A stretch of 64,000 bases of DNA, taken from assembly GCA_034509735.1 (NCBI GenBank), contig JACGWO010000010.1:17683193-17747192 (forward strand), given 5' to 3'. Below, one piece after another: positions 54,305 through 64,000 of the stretch (within the stretch, counting starts at the first letter, position 1; each line of letters begins with the position of its first letter). The notes below the pieces were generated by a model. That model ran no database searches and was not told where the DNA came from. It saw only the letters and a list, made by a program, of their open reading frames with translations. The translations under genes and the position numbers were made by a program. Origin of the DNA: Sesamum alatum. Lineage: Eukaryota; Streptophyta; Magnoliopsida; Lamiales; Pedaliaceae.

Positions 54305-56535
54305 TGTTAGAATAGGTGACCAGAAAGCCAATAGGTTTGGCGATTTGTAACCTATTATACAACTCGATGTAATTTAATATTATTATATGATGAATAAAAT
54401 GAGTATTCGTCACTTCTGGTGCGTACCTTGTTGCGCTCATTTCACATTTGTTAAAACGGTGTTTAACTTATACCGCAACAAAGCCCACAGACCATTCATA
54501 ACAACTCGTGCAGTTGGGCCACGCATTGGATGGTGGTCATGAAACCAACTGATTAAGAGTTGGGTCCGAAACGTTCCAAGTCGAGGATCTCGAGACAGGG
54601 CATCGAGAGTCCTATTGAGACGTGCGTCAAGAGTCGTGTTCATTTGATGAGTGTCGTGTTTCATCGGCAACAGGCGTGGGACGCCTACACTATCTTGGTG
54701 GGTTGGTCGACTGGGGTCGATCCGACTGGACTGACTCACGGGGATCATTATATGGAATCCTTTGAGGCTTGGTCGGTATGATTGGTTTTCCCCTGTTCCG
54801 ATAGTACGGGGATAATTCTCAAACTTGAGGGATCATGGCGGTCACGTGCACAGGACGGCTGTATGTTGGATCTGGCGAGAGGTGATCATTCTGTAAGATG
54901 ATTATCATAAGCCTTGTCCAGTGCAGTCGGAATGTGTAGCGAGGATGGTGGATTCCGAGAAGATGATCCATCCCCTGTCAGTATGTGACAGAGGTATCTC
55001 CTATGCACTCGGAGACACGTTATGCTGTTTGAAGCTGTGGCCACAGTGGTTGGTCGAACAGGGAATAGTTTCCTGTATCGACGCAATGAAGTATACGTGG
55101 TCTCGAGTATTAAGCATAGATTCCTAGTCAAGGATGGGAACCGACGCCCAATTCCATACCCTAGACTATGGCCGGGAGACGGTAGACAGAAGGATTGTAC
55201 CCGTACGGAATCGGCGCCTAAATGTTCACGCCAATTCACCTAGTCTCTAGTGCCATGGACCGTTGCTAGACGGCCACCCATGGTAACGGGCCCTTGTGGG
55301 ACACGGGCCCAGCTCTAGCTGAGGGTGAGCCTAAAGGGTCACACACAAATCACCGAGGAGGTTGAGAGATTGACTTGGAGTCGATCTCGAAGGATAAATA
55401 AGTAATTGAATTACTTAAGGGAAAGTCCATTGGATGAACGTGCCGATATTGTATTGGGCCTTTATTTAATCGGTAAATTAGATTTTCGATTAAATATGGA
55501 AAGTTGAGACGTTGAGACGTTAGATCATTTAATTGGATTCAAAGAGAAAACGGGAATAATTTAAATGGACATTAAATTGGATTTAATGTTGGGTTCGTGT
55601 AATTGGATTACGATAAAACCCGGTCCATTAAAGTTTACCCGAGAGGAGAAATAATTCCTATTTTGGAATAGGAAGAATTTGGACTTCTTCCCTTAATTAA
55701 ACATGGTCGTGATACTCCCTTGGAGGAAGCAAAATCAGCCATGTTTCATGCTAGGTGGTATGTTGACTTATCTCTTTTGGAAAGAGACAAATCAACTCCA
55801 ATCAAGCTCTTCCCTTTTGGTATGATTTGATCATACCATAAATTTTGGTAGGCTTGATTGAAGAATTGATGGTGATTGATTGGAATGAATCTAGATATCC
55901 TTGGATGAACCTAAACACATTCCAATAATCACATTAATTATGTATATATATTAGAATATACAACACCAAGCAAAATGTGATTCATTATTCATCTTTTTCT
56001 AGGAAAAAGAAGAAGAGAAAAATCGGATCTCCTCTCCCTCTCTAACTCTCGGTTTTCTCTCCCCCCTTTCACTTGTGTTCTTCACTTGGTTTTGAATCAA
56101 GAAGAAGAACAAAGTAAGTTTAAGAGAGCACTAATTCATAGTGTTCTTCTGTTAAACCGATTCCTTCTTAAACTCGTTCTTTTCTAGAAAGAAGAACGTT
56201 CGTTTCTTCCGGTGTGGTGTGGATCACCTTTGGAGAATCCATACATTTGGATTTCGTGAGCATTCCGGAGAAGGAACAACGCAAGTAGCCGGGAGCACAC
56301 GCTAAACAATCAAAGGTAACGGTTTTATTACTCTTTGGTTGATTGAATATTTATCTATGCCCTATGTGTTTAAATATACGTTTCAAATATTTACACATCC
56401 TACAACGAACGCCCGGTTGAGAACCCAAGGGTACACCCCTTGGTATTCATTTATTTAAATTAGATTTAAATTTACGCTCTATTTTTCGCTTTCTTGCTTC
56501 CACTCGCGCTCCCGGGCGGATCGGCTTGTCCTTCA
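54305..56535 (+). repeat. E00 3' LTR (family B)
   Basis: This 2231-bp LTR runs from TGTTAGAATAGG to CTTGTCCTTCA and is uninterrupted. It serves as the empty-site reference for the solo LTR insertion in the 5' copy. The all-family block is at 55239-55289, and an AT-rich TATATATATTAG segment is near 55943. Confidence 0.93.
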
Positions 56536-57290
56536 GCTTGCTCAATAATTGTCTTCTTTCCTCGTTTTTGCTCAATTAACCCTGAAAGTCTCCTTGCTTA
56601 GTCGGTTGAGGAACAACCTTATCCTTATGGTTTTCTAGGCAATTTGGTATGCCATGACCAAGGTAACGGCATAACGTGCAATACTGGGGGAGTAGCTCCT
56701 ATATAACAGTTAGGATTATTGAGTTAGACCCAATACCCAAAGCAATTTCTTTCACCGGTTGATCAAGAAGGTTCTCCTCCACGCACACTCAGGCGACGGC
56801 CAGGTCGGACCAATGATGCTATGGATTCATCAATTCGGAATGGTGTACCAATCATCCTTGCGATTCTGAAAAGCGCATCCTTGCGAAAAAAAACTATACC
56901 GCTAGTTTTGGGAACCAGATCCAGACAGGCACCACAAGAGACTCCTCCTTAGGGTTAAAGCTCAGAATCCATTTGAGAATACGCATAGAGAAGTCATACA
57001 GGTACCATATGCGCTTCATCCAAATTTTTGTGTAGTCCTCCCCTAGCGTAAGTCGGATGAGAATATGTTTGATGTTAATAGCACCTACCGTGAAATCTTC
57101 TTTGAGGCCAAGGCCATACATATATTTTCAAAGGTTTTGCATGATTGGCTGGCCATAGGAGAATTTGCCCCCAGAGTAAACTTGAAGGGCGCTGCGAGAT
57201 CATCAATTTCATGATCGGAAAATTTTAGCACATTGAGGCCTTTCGTTCCTTTATGTTTTCTTGTTCCGTTCACTTGAGAATTCAACGTAG
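56536..57290 (-). pseudogene. LINE ORF1 (DUF4283-type RNA-binding protein), decayed
   Basis: Read from 57285 downward, LKFSDHEIDDLAAPFKF starts the DUF4283-like domain. After a frameshift near 57150 the next frame (56894-57121) gives GLGLKEDFTVGAINIKHILIRLTLGEDYTKIWM and FNPKEESLVVPVWIWFPKLAV, hallmarks of plant L1 ORF1. Beyond a stop the sequence still encodes ALFRIARMIGTPFRIDES and a CCHC zinc knuckle (CTLCRYLGHGIPNC, about 56650). The protein would bind LINE RNA. The frame is cut at 56536 by E00 and continues in kind at 14400. Several stops and shifts make it dead. Confidence 0.8.
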
Positions 57291-59232
57291 AATTCCTCTA
57301 CGTATTGTCCACACCTAACAAGGGATTCAAACTATAGTTTATTGCTAGATAATATATATTAGAGAAGAAGAATATAATTCCAAAGCAACACTATCAATTA
57401 GTGATCTTTAGAATATTTTAAGTTCTTTCTTTCCAAAAGAAATGAACTCTTAGAGAGAATTTTTAGAGATGCTTTTAGCTTAAATCTCCAGCAAAAAATG
57501 AAGCAAGTTAGTAAGTAAATGTCTAGCAAAGTTGTTTTGTGTATGTCGAATGTAGAGTTCAAAAAACCACCTACATAAGTAACCTCCAAGGCAACTTCCA
57601 CATACACACACTTCTAGCACATCCACCACCATGATGGCAAGAGAAAACCACCCACAAATCAGCAAATTTTCGTGCTCATCATGTGATATGTGAAGAGTTG
57701 AAACTCCTCATTAACTAGCTTCAACTTGCATGGAAAACTAGACTTGGATCTTGATGTTTTTGGACTTGTATTTTATCAAATTAAATAAAGTCCAAACATG
57801 TATCCATTGGGCATAAATTAATCTAATTAATTTCAATCCAATTGAAGCCCAATTATTTATTTAATCCAATTAAATAAACGTAAGTCCAGAATAAGAATAA
57901 TTGATCCAATCAACTATTCTAGCCAAAACCCGATAAATTAATCAAATTAATTTAAAGGTTCTTAGTCCAAAAAACTAACTAATCAAATTAATTAATCTTG
58001 GACCATCCATCAAATGAATTTCACAATAAATGATCCAATAATTTATTTTCTCTCTTGAGTAAATTTAATCCGATTAGATTTATTCGCTTCTTCTAGAATT
58101 AATTCCAAATTAATTCCGCCAAATGCAAAGTGATTTGTGTGTGGCTCATTAGGTTCATCCTCAGCTAGACTTAGGCTTGTGTCCAAACACAATTGGTCAA
58201 TTAAATCTAATTTAATTAACTATTTTCCGATCAACCATTAATCGGAAAAACGCCCGTCACCATGGGTGGCCGTCTAGCAACGGTCCATGGTACTAGAGAC
58301 TAGGTGAATGTTGGCATGAACATTTAGGCTCCCGATTACCATACGGGTACAGTCCTTCCATCATCCGTCTCCCGGTCTAAGTCTAGGGCATGGAATTGAG
58401 CGTCGGTTCCCATCCTGGACTAGACAACTATGCTCAATAACTCGAGACACATTTACTCTATTGATCGTTGTAGGAAATCATTCCCTACTCGGCCAATCTC
58501 TGTGGGCCACAGACTTAAAAGGCTTAAACCGTCTCAGAGCGCATAGGAGACTCGACTATCATATACTGACAGGTGACGGACTCTATCTTGGAATCCACCG
58601 TCCTCAATACATATTCTGACTGCATTGGATAAAGCTTATAATGAACGTATCCCAGATACAGACATCTCTTGCCAGATCCTAGATACAGCCTTCATAATGC
58701 ATGTGACTGCCATGATTCCTCAAGTTCGAGGACTAACCTCGTACTATCGAAGCCGGGAATTCCAGTCATACCGACCAAGCCTCCAGGGCTTCCATATGAC
58801 GATTCCCGTGAGTCAGTTCAGTCAGTTGACACGCCTGTCAACTAACCCACTAATATTGCATAGACGTCCAACGTCTGTCGCCGATGAAACACGACACTCA
58901 TCCAATGAATGCAATCCTCAGTGCAAGTCTCTACAGGACCGTCGATGCCCTATCTCGAGGTCCACGATTTGGAACATTCCAGACCATCCCTCAGAAGTTG
59001 GTTTCATAGCTGCCATCCAATGCGCAGCCCAACTACATGGGTTATCCAATTGGTCTGCGGGCATTTGTTGTGACGTTAAAACGCCATTTAACGTAATTAG
59101 TAAGCACAACAAACACATACTGCCAAAGATGAATACTTACTATATTCATCGAGTCAATATTACTTTAATAAGGTTGTTAAATAGAACACAAAACCGCCAA
59201 TCCAATTGGCTTTCTGGTCACCTATTCTAACA
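57291..59232 (-). repeat. EC 3' LTR, incomplete at its left end
   Basis: It starts TGTTAGAATAGGTGACCAG at 59232. Alignment with the E1 LTR is good for about 1.1 kb, including the all-family block at 58256-58308. It becomes weak from 58130 down to about 57300, where only words such as TTGCTAGA and ACACTATCAATTAGTG survive. The terminal CCTTCA or CTTTCA was not found. The left boundary is uncertain by tens of bases. Confidence 0.65.
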
Positions 59233-59247
59233 ATCTCCCACTTGACA

Positions 59248-62200
59248 TAAAGCCAATCACCCATGCCGCTCAGACTTATCTGAGCATGAGTAATCTGCGA
59301 TATCCGGCTCGGTCTCATTGGTCTACCTTATTTCTACCAAGATGATGCAGTCCAACCGCACCTCTTCATACCATTGCTCCAAGCAGATGGTACTATCTAA
59401 GTATTTTCCTGGATCCGTGATGAGATCTCGGTCCTTTAACTTGCGCTACAACCATGTTGTTATCCTCCAAGGTAACTATTGGCTAGCCTGTGCTAGGCAC
59501 CGCACCCAACCATTGGATGTGGTTTTTCATCCAAACCACTCTCCGGAGCAACTTCTAAAGTTGCCATACATTCAACTTTCATGGTCGGTCGTGGTGTCCT
59601 GCTTGAAACCTTTCCAAGCCACCACCTTACCATTAAGCCTGAATATATATTCATACTGAGAGTAGATATTATTCACATGATCCTGGAAGCTAGTATCGCT
59701 ATAGCCTTCCAAAATCAACTCTCCATAGAACGTGCATCAAGAACACTTCTTTAATCCTTATTCAGGTATTAAAGATTGTTCTCAACAATAGTCTACTGCC
59801 TCCTTGGTACACACCCAATTCCGTCGTTATGCCAAAAGCATACATAACATCAGGTCTAATGCACCAAACAACATACTCATGCTGCCCACGGCAAAGACGT
59901 AAGGGATGTAAAACATCTAAGCTTCCTCATCAGTCAACCTTGACTGAGTCTTGGACAGCTTAACCCTATATATAAGAATCCAATTCCTTTCATGGATAAT
60001 TGCGTGAATAACGTTCGTGTTTCAGTGTTTCCTAACATCTTAATCATTCCAAATGAATAAGACGTTACAGACTTGAAACACTAGGAACACAACCAAACTC
60101 CCACTGACCTTCAAGCTCGTTACTGATCAAGTCATACCCCGTATGAACTCATCAAAACGAATATTCTAGTTACATGGAGTTCCAAACCTAGTTTGAATTC
60201 CACGTCGAATCATACGGCTCCAAGCCATTGATTCGATCCAATGTCCAACATTGCTTCTCCTTATGTCTTTTTATTTATAATCCAATTGACAGGACTGACC
60301 CAGAAACCTATATCTCTCAGCCATCTAAGATATTCTGGTCATCCTTAGGAGAACTGGAATATAGTCAGTGAGCAAACTTGATTTCAAATGATGTTTGCAA
60401 TATCGTACTGAGGTGTCGCTCTACTTGATTCCTCAAGGAGCTACTCCTCACACCTGTTATCCGTTGAAATCCAATTTCCCTTAGGATAACACATAAACCT
60501 GTGCAAACCTAGTTTGCCTCCCACTAGTCCCTTGACGTATGCAAGACCATCCTACATACTCAAGTACTTTGTAGGATAGAGGCTTGCCATGCCATATCCT
60601 ATATGGTGTTTGGGCTACAATCTTTAGAAAGTGCCATGTTTTACAACTTGGCAACTGTCTTAAGAACACGCCCAGATGGGTCAAGGTAGTTCAGTGAAAC
60701 ACCGATCGAACCATGTCCAACAAGGTTTGATTCCTCCCTTATCAGAGACATTGTTCAATTGTGGCGCTTCAAGGAGAATTCCATTAAGTGAGAATTCCAT
60801 TCTCTTTTAGATACATTAAAAGCTCCCACTAAATACACACCACTCAATCCAATCGAAGGTTAATTTTGCAACCAGTTTGGTTCCCACTTCAAATCTAATT
60901 CCCTGAGCGTTCCAAAGGCCCTTAGACTTGTGAACCCTTTACTGGTCTTGTGTATTCAGTGACCCACAGATGTCTGATTGGATCCAATCCAACAGACCAC
61001 TAGCAAGCATACTTTGTCCTACAAAGAGCTTCTTGGCCATCTTCCTGCTCAGGAAGGATTTGCAAGCTAGCAGGCTCAAATTTTCTATTTCTAGACTCCT
61101 TGAATCTACTAACCTCCTTATCCTATCTAGAGGAATATGACCTAGCTTTGCATGGAAAATCTGTGAGTTTATCTTGATTATCCATTTCATCATTTATTTT
61201 GAGCATTCATAATCTATTTATGGGATAGTATTGAAACAATTATGCAAACAACCTAGCAGACAAGAATTATCGTTCTTTGTCAAATAAAAGAAACTTTCAT
61301 TGATCAAAAAACATGTAATCCTTATTGTCCAACAATAGAAAAACATAATTTAATCATGCTAGGTTACATAATTGTGACCTATCAACTCTATCCTAACATG
61401 ATCACTAATAGCTAAGCCTTACTAGTACTATAGCTTCTATGGCAATAGCCCAACCATTGCCTAGCTTTAGAACCATCTTTGTCTTAGCTTTCTACTCCTT
61501 TCCATCACCTGCAAACCATTTGCAGATATGAGCTCTACAGCTAGTATCCAATACCCAAGAGTAGAATAATAATCATGTTAAAGCTCAAACCAAATGTACC
61601 TTGGTTGGAGAGGAGTTTAGGACACTCCCTCTTCCAATACCCCTTTTCACGACAATATATGCAAACATCTTTTGCAATCCTTGACTGCCGAACCGCCTTC
61701 CTCTTTCCTTTGCCCATGCCCAGTAGGACAACAGGAGCGCTCTGTGCGCTTGCAGCGGCTGATTCTGTCTTACCCTTGTTCCTCCTCCAGCGGTCCGGCC
61801 CCTTTGCCTTTCGCTCTTGAGGTCGAAGCCTCCCTCACCAATATAGACGGCGCAGACTTTTCAATCATTGCCTCGTATTGGACCAACATATTTATCAACT
61901 CATGAAGGTCTTTTTCAAGCCCATTCATGTTATAGTTAACGATAAACGAGTCAAAGGAGGGAGAGAGAGACTAAAGGATCACGTCGATGTACATCTCTTT
62001 TCCAAGATCAGCTTGGAGGTCTTTAAGCTTCTCCACTAGGGAAAGTATCATCACTCCATGCTGGTGTACAGACGACCCTTCTGTCATCCTAGCTCCGAAA
62101 AATGCCTTCCTCGCAGCATATCTAATATGCCGGTCTGGTACCGTATAAACGTTTTTCATGTGGAGCATTATCGAGCTGACATCATCTAGCCGATCATACT

Positions 62201-62453
62201 ATTTCTGGATCTCGTTAGTCATGGATGCCATTATGATGCTGCGGACCTTGCGGTTGTCCTCTTGCCAGTCATTGAACGTCAAACGCACTTCTAACGAGGA
62301 CCCCTCCGGCAAGACCCGAGGAAGAGGCTTATCCAGAATGTAAGCTTGGTTTTCGAAATCTAGGACAATCCTCAGATTTCACAGCCAATCGTTATAGTTT
62401 GTTCCGTCAAATTTATTAGTCTCAAGAATTACAACGAGTGGATTCTTAGACAT
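59248..62453 (-). pseudogene. EC gag-pol remnant, strongly decayed, RT largely deleted
   Basis: ATG is at complement 62451-62453 (MSKNP-type start). Gag pieces include VYTVPDRHIRYAARKAFFGARMTEGSSV (61971-62168). The zinc knuckle near 61625-61665 has its His changed to Tyr, and the protease motif reads LDTS instead of LDTG (near 61545). Integrase pieces show HAKLGHIPLDRIRRLVDSRSLEI (60939-61193) and a later TPYRIWHGKP block (60481-60684). The Pro-rich linker joins almost directly to NIRFDE (about 60155), so the RT fingers and palm are missing, much as in E1. RNase H remnants fill 59250-59900. It is about 0.85 kb shorter than intact gag-pol. Confidence 0.75.
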
Positions 62454-64000
62454 CTACATTCAAAATGTAAAGCATAAATTTAGTAGATTATTATAATATT
62501 GAATTCAAGTTAAGACTTGGTCTTTAGTCATTAACCCCTCACACTATTTATTCAAAAATCCCACCACTCTCAAATGGGGGTTTTCGGGAAACCATTTTCT
62601 AGTGGGCTTGGAGTCCACAAACGCAATTCTCCATGCCCCGCTTTTACGATTCACATGGGAAAGGCTTTGTGGGAGGTATCCAATACCATTCTCATCCAAT
62701 GAGATCCCCAAGATGTTTTGCCTCGCTTCTTCACATAATCCCGAGGACTTCAAGCGAATCATGTTACTCAGCGTTAGGCCCGACCTATCAATCAAATCAT
62801 ATCTCAACTGTCGGCCCCCACGACTTGTGATACAGGGAAACAGGAGCATATTCCTTTGTTCATAAAAATAGCACAACTTTCTTCCATTCCAAACGTGCCA
62901 CAACTCGTGAGACCACGAATGGGTGAAAGTAGCTTCCTTACTACATTATTATGGATGGAAGGCTTGGAATAATCAAACCATTTGATTTATTCTATTTTGG
63001 GCCTAATACTTACTTGGACCATCCAAGTGAGAGTTATAGTTTATTAAGACCGAGACCTCATCATTATTAGTATTTTGCATGCTCAAGTTTTAAACATTCA
63101 ATGTAAATAGATGCATTCCAAACACATCATACATCGAAGCATTAAAACATTAAACACATGCAAAAGAAGCCTAGCATGCCCCTGTAGGATGATCACAAGC
63201 CCGTTCCTAAGTGATCCACTGAGCCCCCAGTGGATCTATGGTCAATCTAGGGTAAGCCTACACTATTACAATTTTTACATCCCATTATCATTCTAATGCG
63301 GCCTTGTAAATCCCTCTTTCTTCTTCTTGGGCCTTCCGTCGTGGGTTCCGTCCAACAGACCTCTTTTCGGTCTTCATCTCCATGGAAACTTACATTTATT
63401 AAAATAAAACCTCACAACTAATCTACTCTCATTACAACTTAAAAAAAACCCCAATCATAAGTCGGGGGGAGTACATTAATAGAGAGGAAGAAAGCCTTAT
63501 TATTCCAAGGCTAAAAACGAAAGAAGGAATAAAAAATAAAGTGGCACGCAGGCCTCGCCCAAAAATAAATAAACCATACATAGGCCAAAAAGGGCTAGTG
63601 ATCATCCTTATTGTTTATCAAATAAACAACAACAAAGCACATTTATATCAAATATAAACATGCCAACAAATAAATACATCCCAAGTATATATCAATAGAT
63701 ATCCAATATCTAAAACAATAAACATAATAAAATGCAGAAAATATCATATCAATAAGGCAATTAAAAATATGGATATCAACTATACATCTAATGTACAAAT
63801 AAATTTTTTTTATTTGGAAACCATTTCCAAAATAATCTAAGGCATAAAAATAATTTTAGAAAAATCAAATTTAACTAAAATTAAAATATGCCAAAATTAA
63901 TAATTTCAAAAAACTAGCAGAAATCAGGAAAATCAAATTTTTCGGAAAAATGGCAAAAATGGCACAAAACAGTGCTGCCGGCCGGTCGTCCCAGACGGCC
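62454..64000 (-). other. EC leader with conserved hairpins, start of CG-rich block at window end
   Basis: On the minus strand: P7 62675-62687, P6 62690-62704, palindrome pair in decayed form (62819-62832, 62899-62912), P3 63012-63028 (ACTTGGA-TGG-TCCAAGT, compensated at the loop-closing pair) and P2 63215-63234. The long-range arms 63187-63202 and 63592-63607 have one mismatch. From 63974 the sequence turns CG-rich (GCCGGCCGGTCGTCC), the expected edge of the CG block, which continues outside. No PBS or 5' LTR is in the window. Confidence 0.65.

Larger units (their letters stand above)
14401..56535 (+). mobile_element. Copia retrotransposon E00 (family B, plus) containing E0, E1, E2 and a solo LTR
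   Basis: Components are 5' LTR 14401-18604 (interrupted), PBS 18607-18618, leader to 20268, gag and protease to 21685, then the E0 insertion to 52127. The rest of pol runs to about 54259, with PPT and 3' LTR 54305-56535. Own sequence is about 9.7 kb. It is defective by a frameshift in gag, an in-frame TAA, loss of the integrase core and several pol breaks. Terminal LTR words match each other (TGTTAGAA...TGTCCTTCA). The flanks do not form a clean target duplication. Confidence 0.88.
57291..64000 (-). mobile_element. Copia retrotransposon EC (minus), the outermost and most decayed, runs off the right end
   Basis: On the minus strand: leader from beyond 64000 to 62454, gag and pol remnants 59248-62453, PPT at 59233-59247 and part of the 3' LTR 57291-59232. 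The element carries the same leader hairpins, gag start and LTR block as the others but with the most substitutions. Its LTR stops at about 57290 next to the LINE, lacking the last 300 bp or so expected. The simplest reading is that the LINE inserted there and the remainder lies left of the window. Confidence 0.75.

Noticed and set aside
59318..59659. A 113-codon plus-strand ORF as a host gene
   Set aside because: It is antisense to the decayed RNase H of EC, and the minus-strand text aligns to pol.

Overview
The window is plant nuclear repeat DNA and contains no host gene that I can support. It is built almost entirely of Ty1/copia-type LTR retrotransposons with primer-binding sites matching plant initiator-Met tRNA (TGGTATCAGAGC), plus one plant L1-type LINE with a DUF4283-like ORF1. 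AT-rich LTRs, W-box-like promoter arrays and 5-bp target duplications fit an angiosperm. I cannot name the species. I saw no tRNA, rRNA, CRISPR or bacterial-type gene.

The main result is that the sequence is a stack of nested insertions. Names used here, outermost first: EC (copia, minus, about 57291-64000 and beyond) has its 3' LTR cut by the LINE (minus), which survives as ORF1 at 56536-57290 and ORF2 at 12467-14400. The LINE is split by two copia elements. E00 (plus) spans 14401-56535. EB (minus) spans 7205-12466 and runs off the left side. EB is in turn interrupted by EA (plus, 1-7204). E00 carries a solo LTR (minus, 15099-17091, TSD CTCCT) in its 5' LTR. Its integrase region is split by E0 (minus, 21686-52127, TSD AAATC). 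E0 is split by E1 (minus, 26038-46259, TSD TTCAC), and E1 is split by E2 (plus, 28809-39205, TSD AAAGC). Matching target-site duplications on both sides establish the four inner insertions. The relations among E00, EB, LINE and EC are inferred from gene order and continuity.

The elements fall into related families. Family A (EA, E2, E0 and the solo LTR) has LTRs of about 2.0 kb ending in CTTTCA. Family B (E00, E1) has LTRs of about 2.2 kb ending in CCTTCA. EB and EC are more diverged. All share one plan: LTR, PBS, an unusually long leader (1.7-2.5 kb), a single gag-protease-integrase-RT-RNase H frame starting MSKNP, a polypurine tract, LTR. The youngest copies are nearly intact. E2 has one in-frame stop in integrase, and EA has one single-base frameshift between RT and RNase H. 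E0, E1, E00, EB and EC carry more damage.

The least expected signal lies in the leader between PBS and gag. Every leader sampled has a CG-rich block of about 120-600 bp made largely of (CG)n-stemmed inverted repeats. Downstream of it lies an ordered set of short hairpins and one long-range stem whose paired bases change together between families (compensatory substitutions). A pair of CACGAGTCGTG palindromes follows. This looks like a conserved structured leader RNA (packaging, dimerisation or translation control), and I do not know of a description of it.
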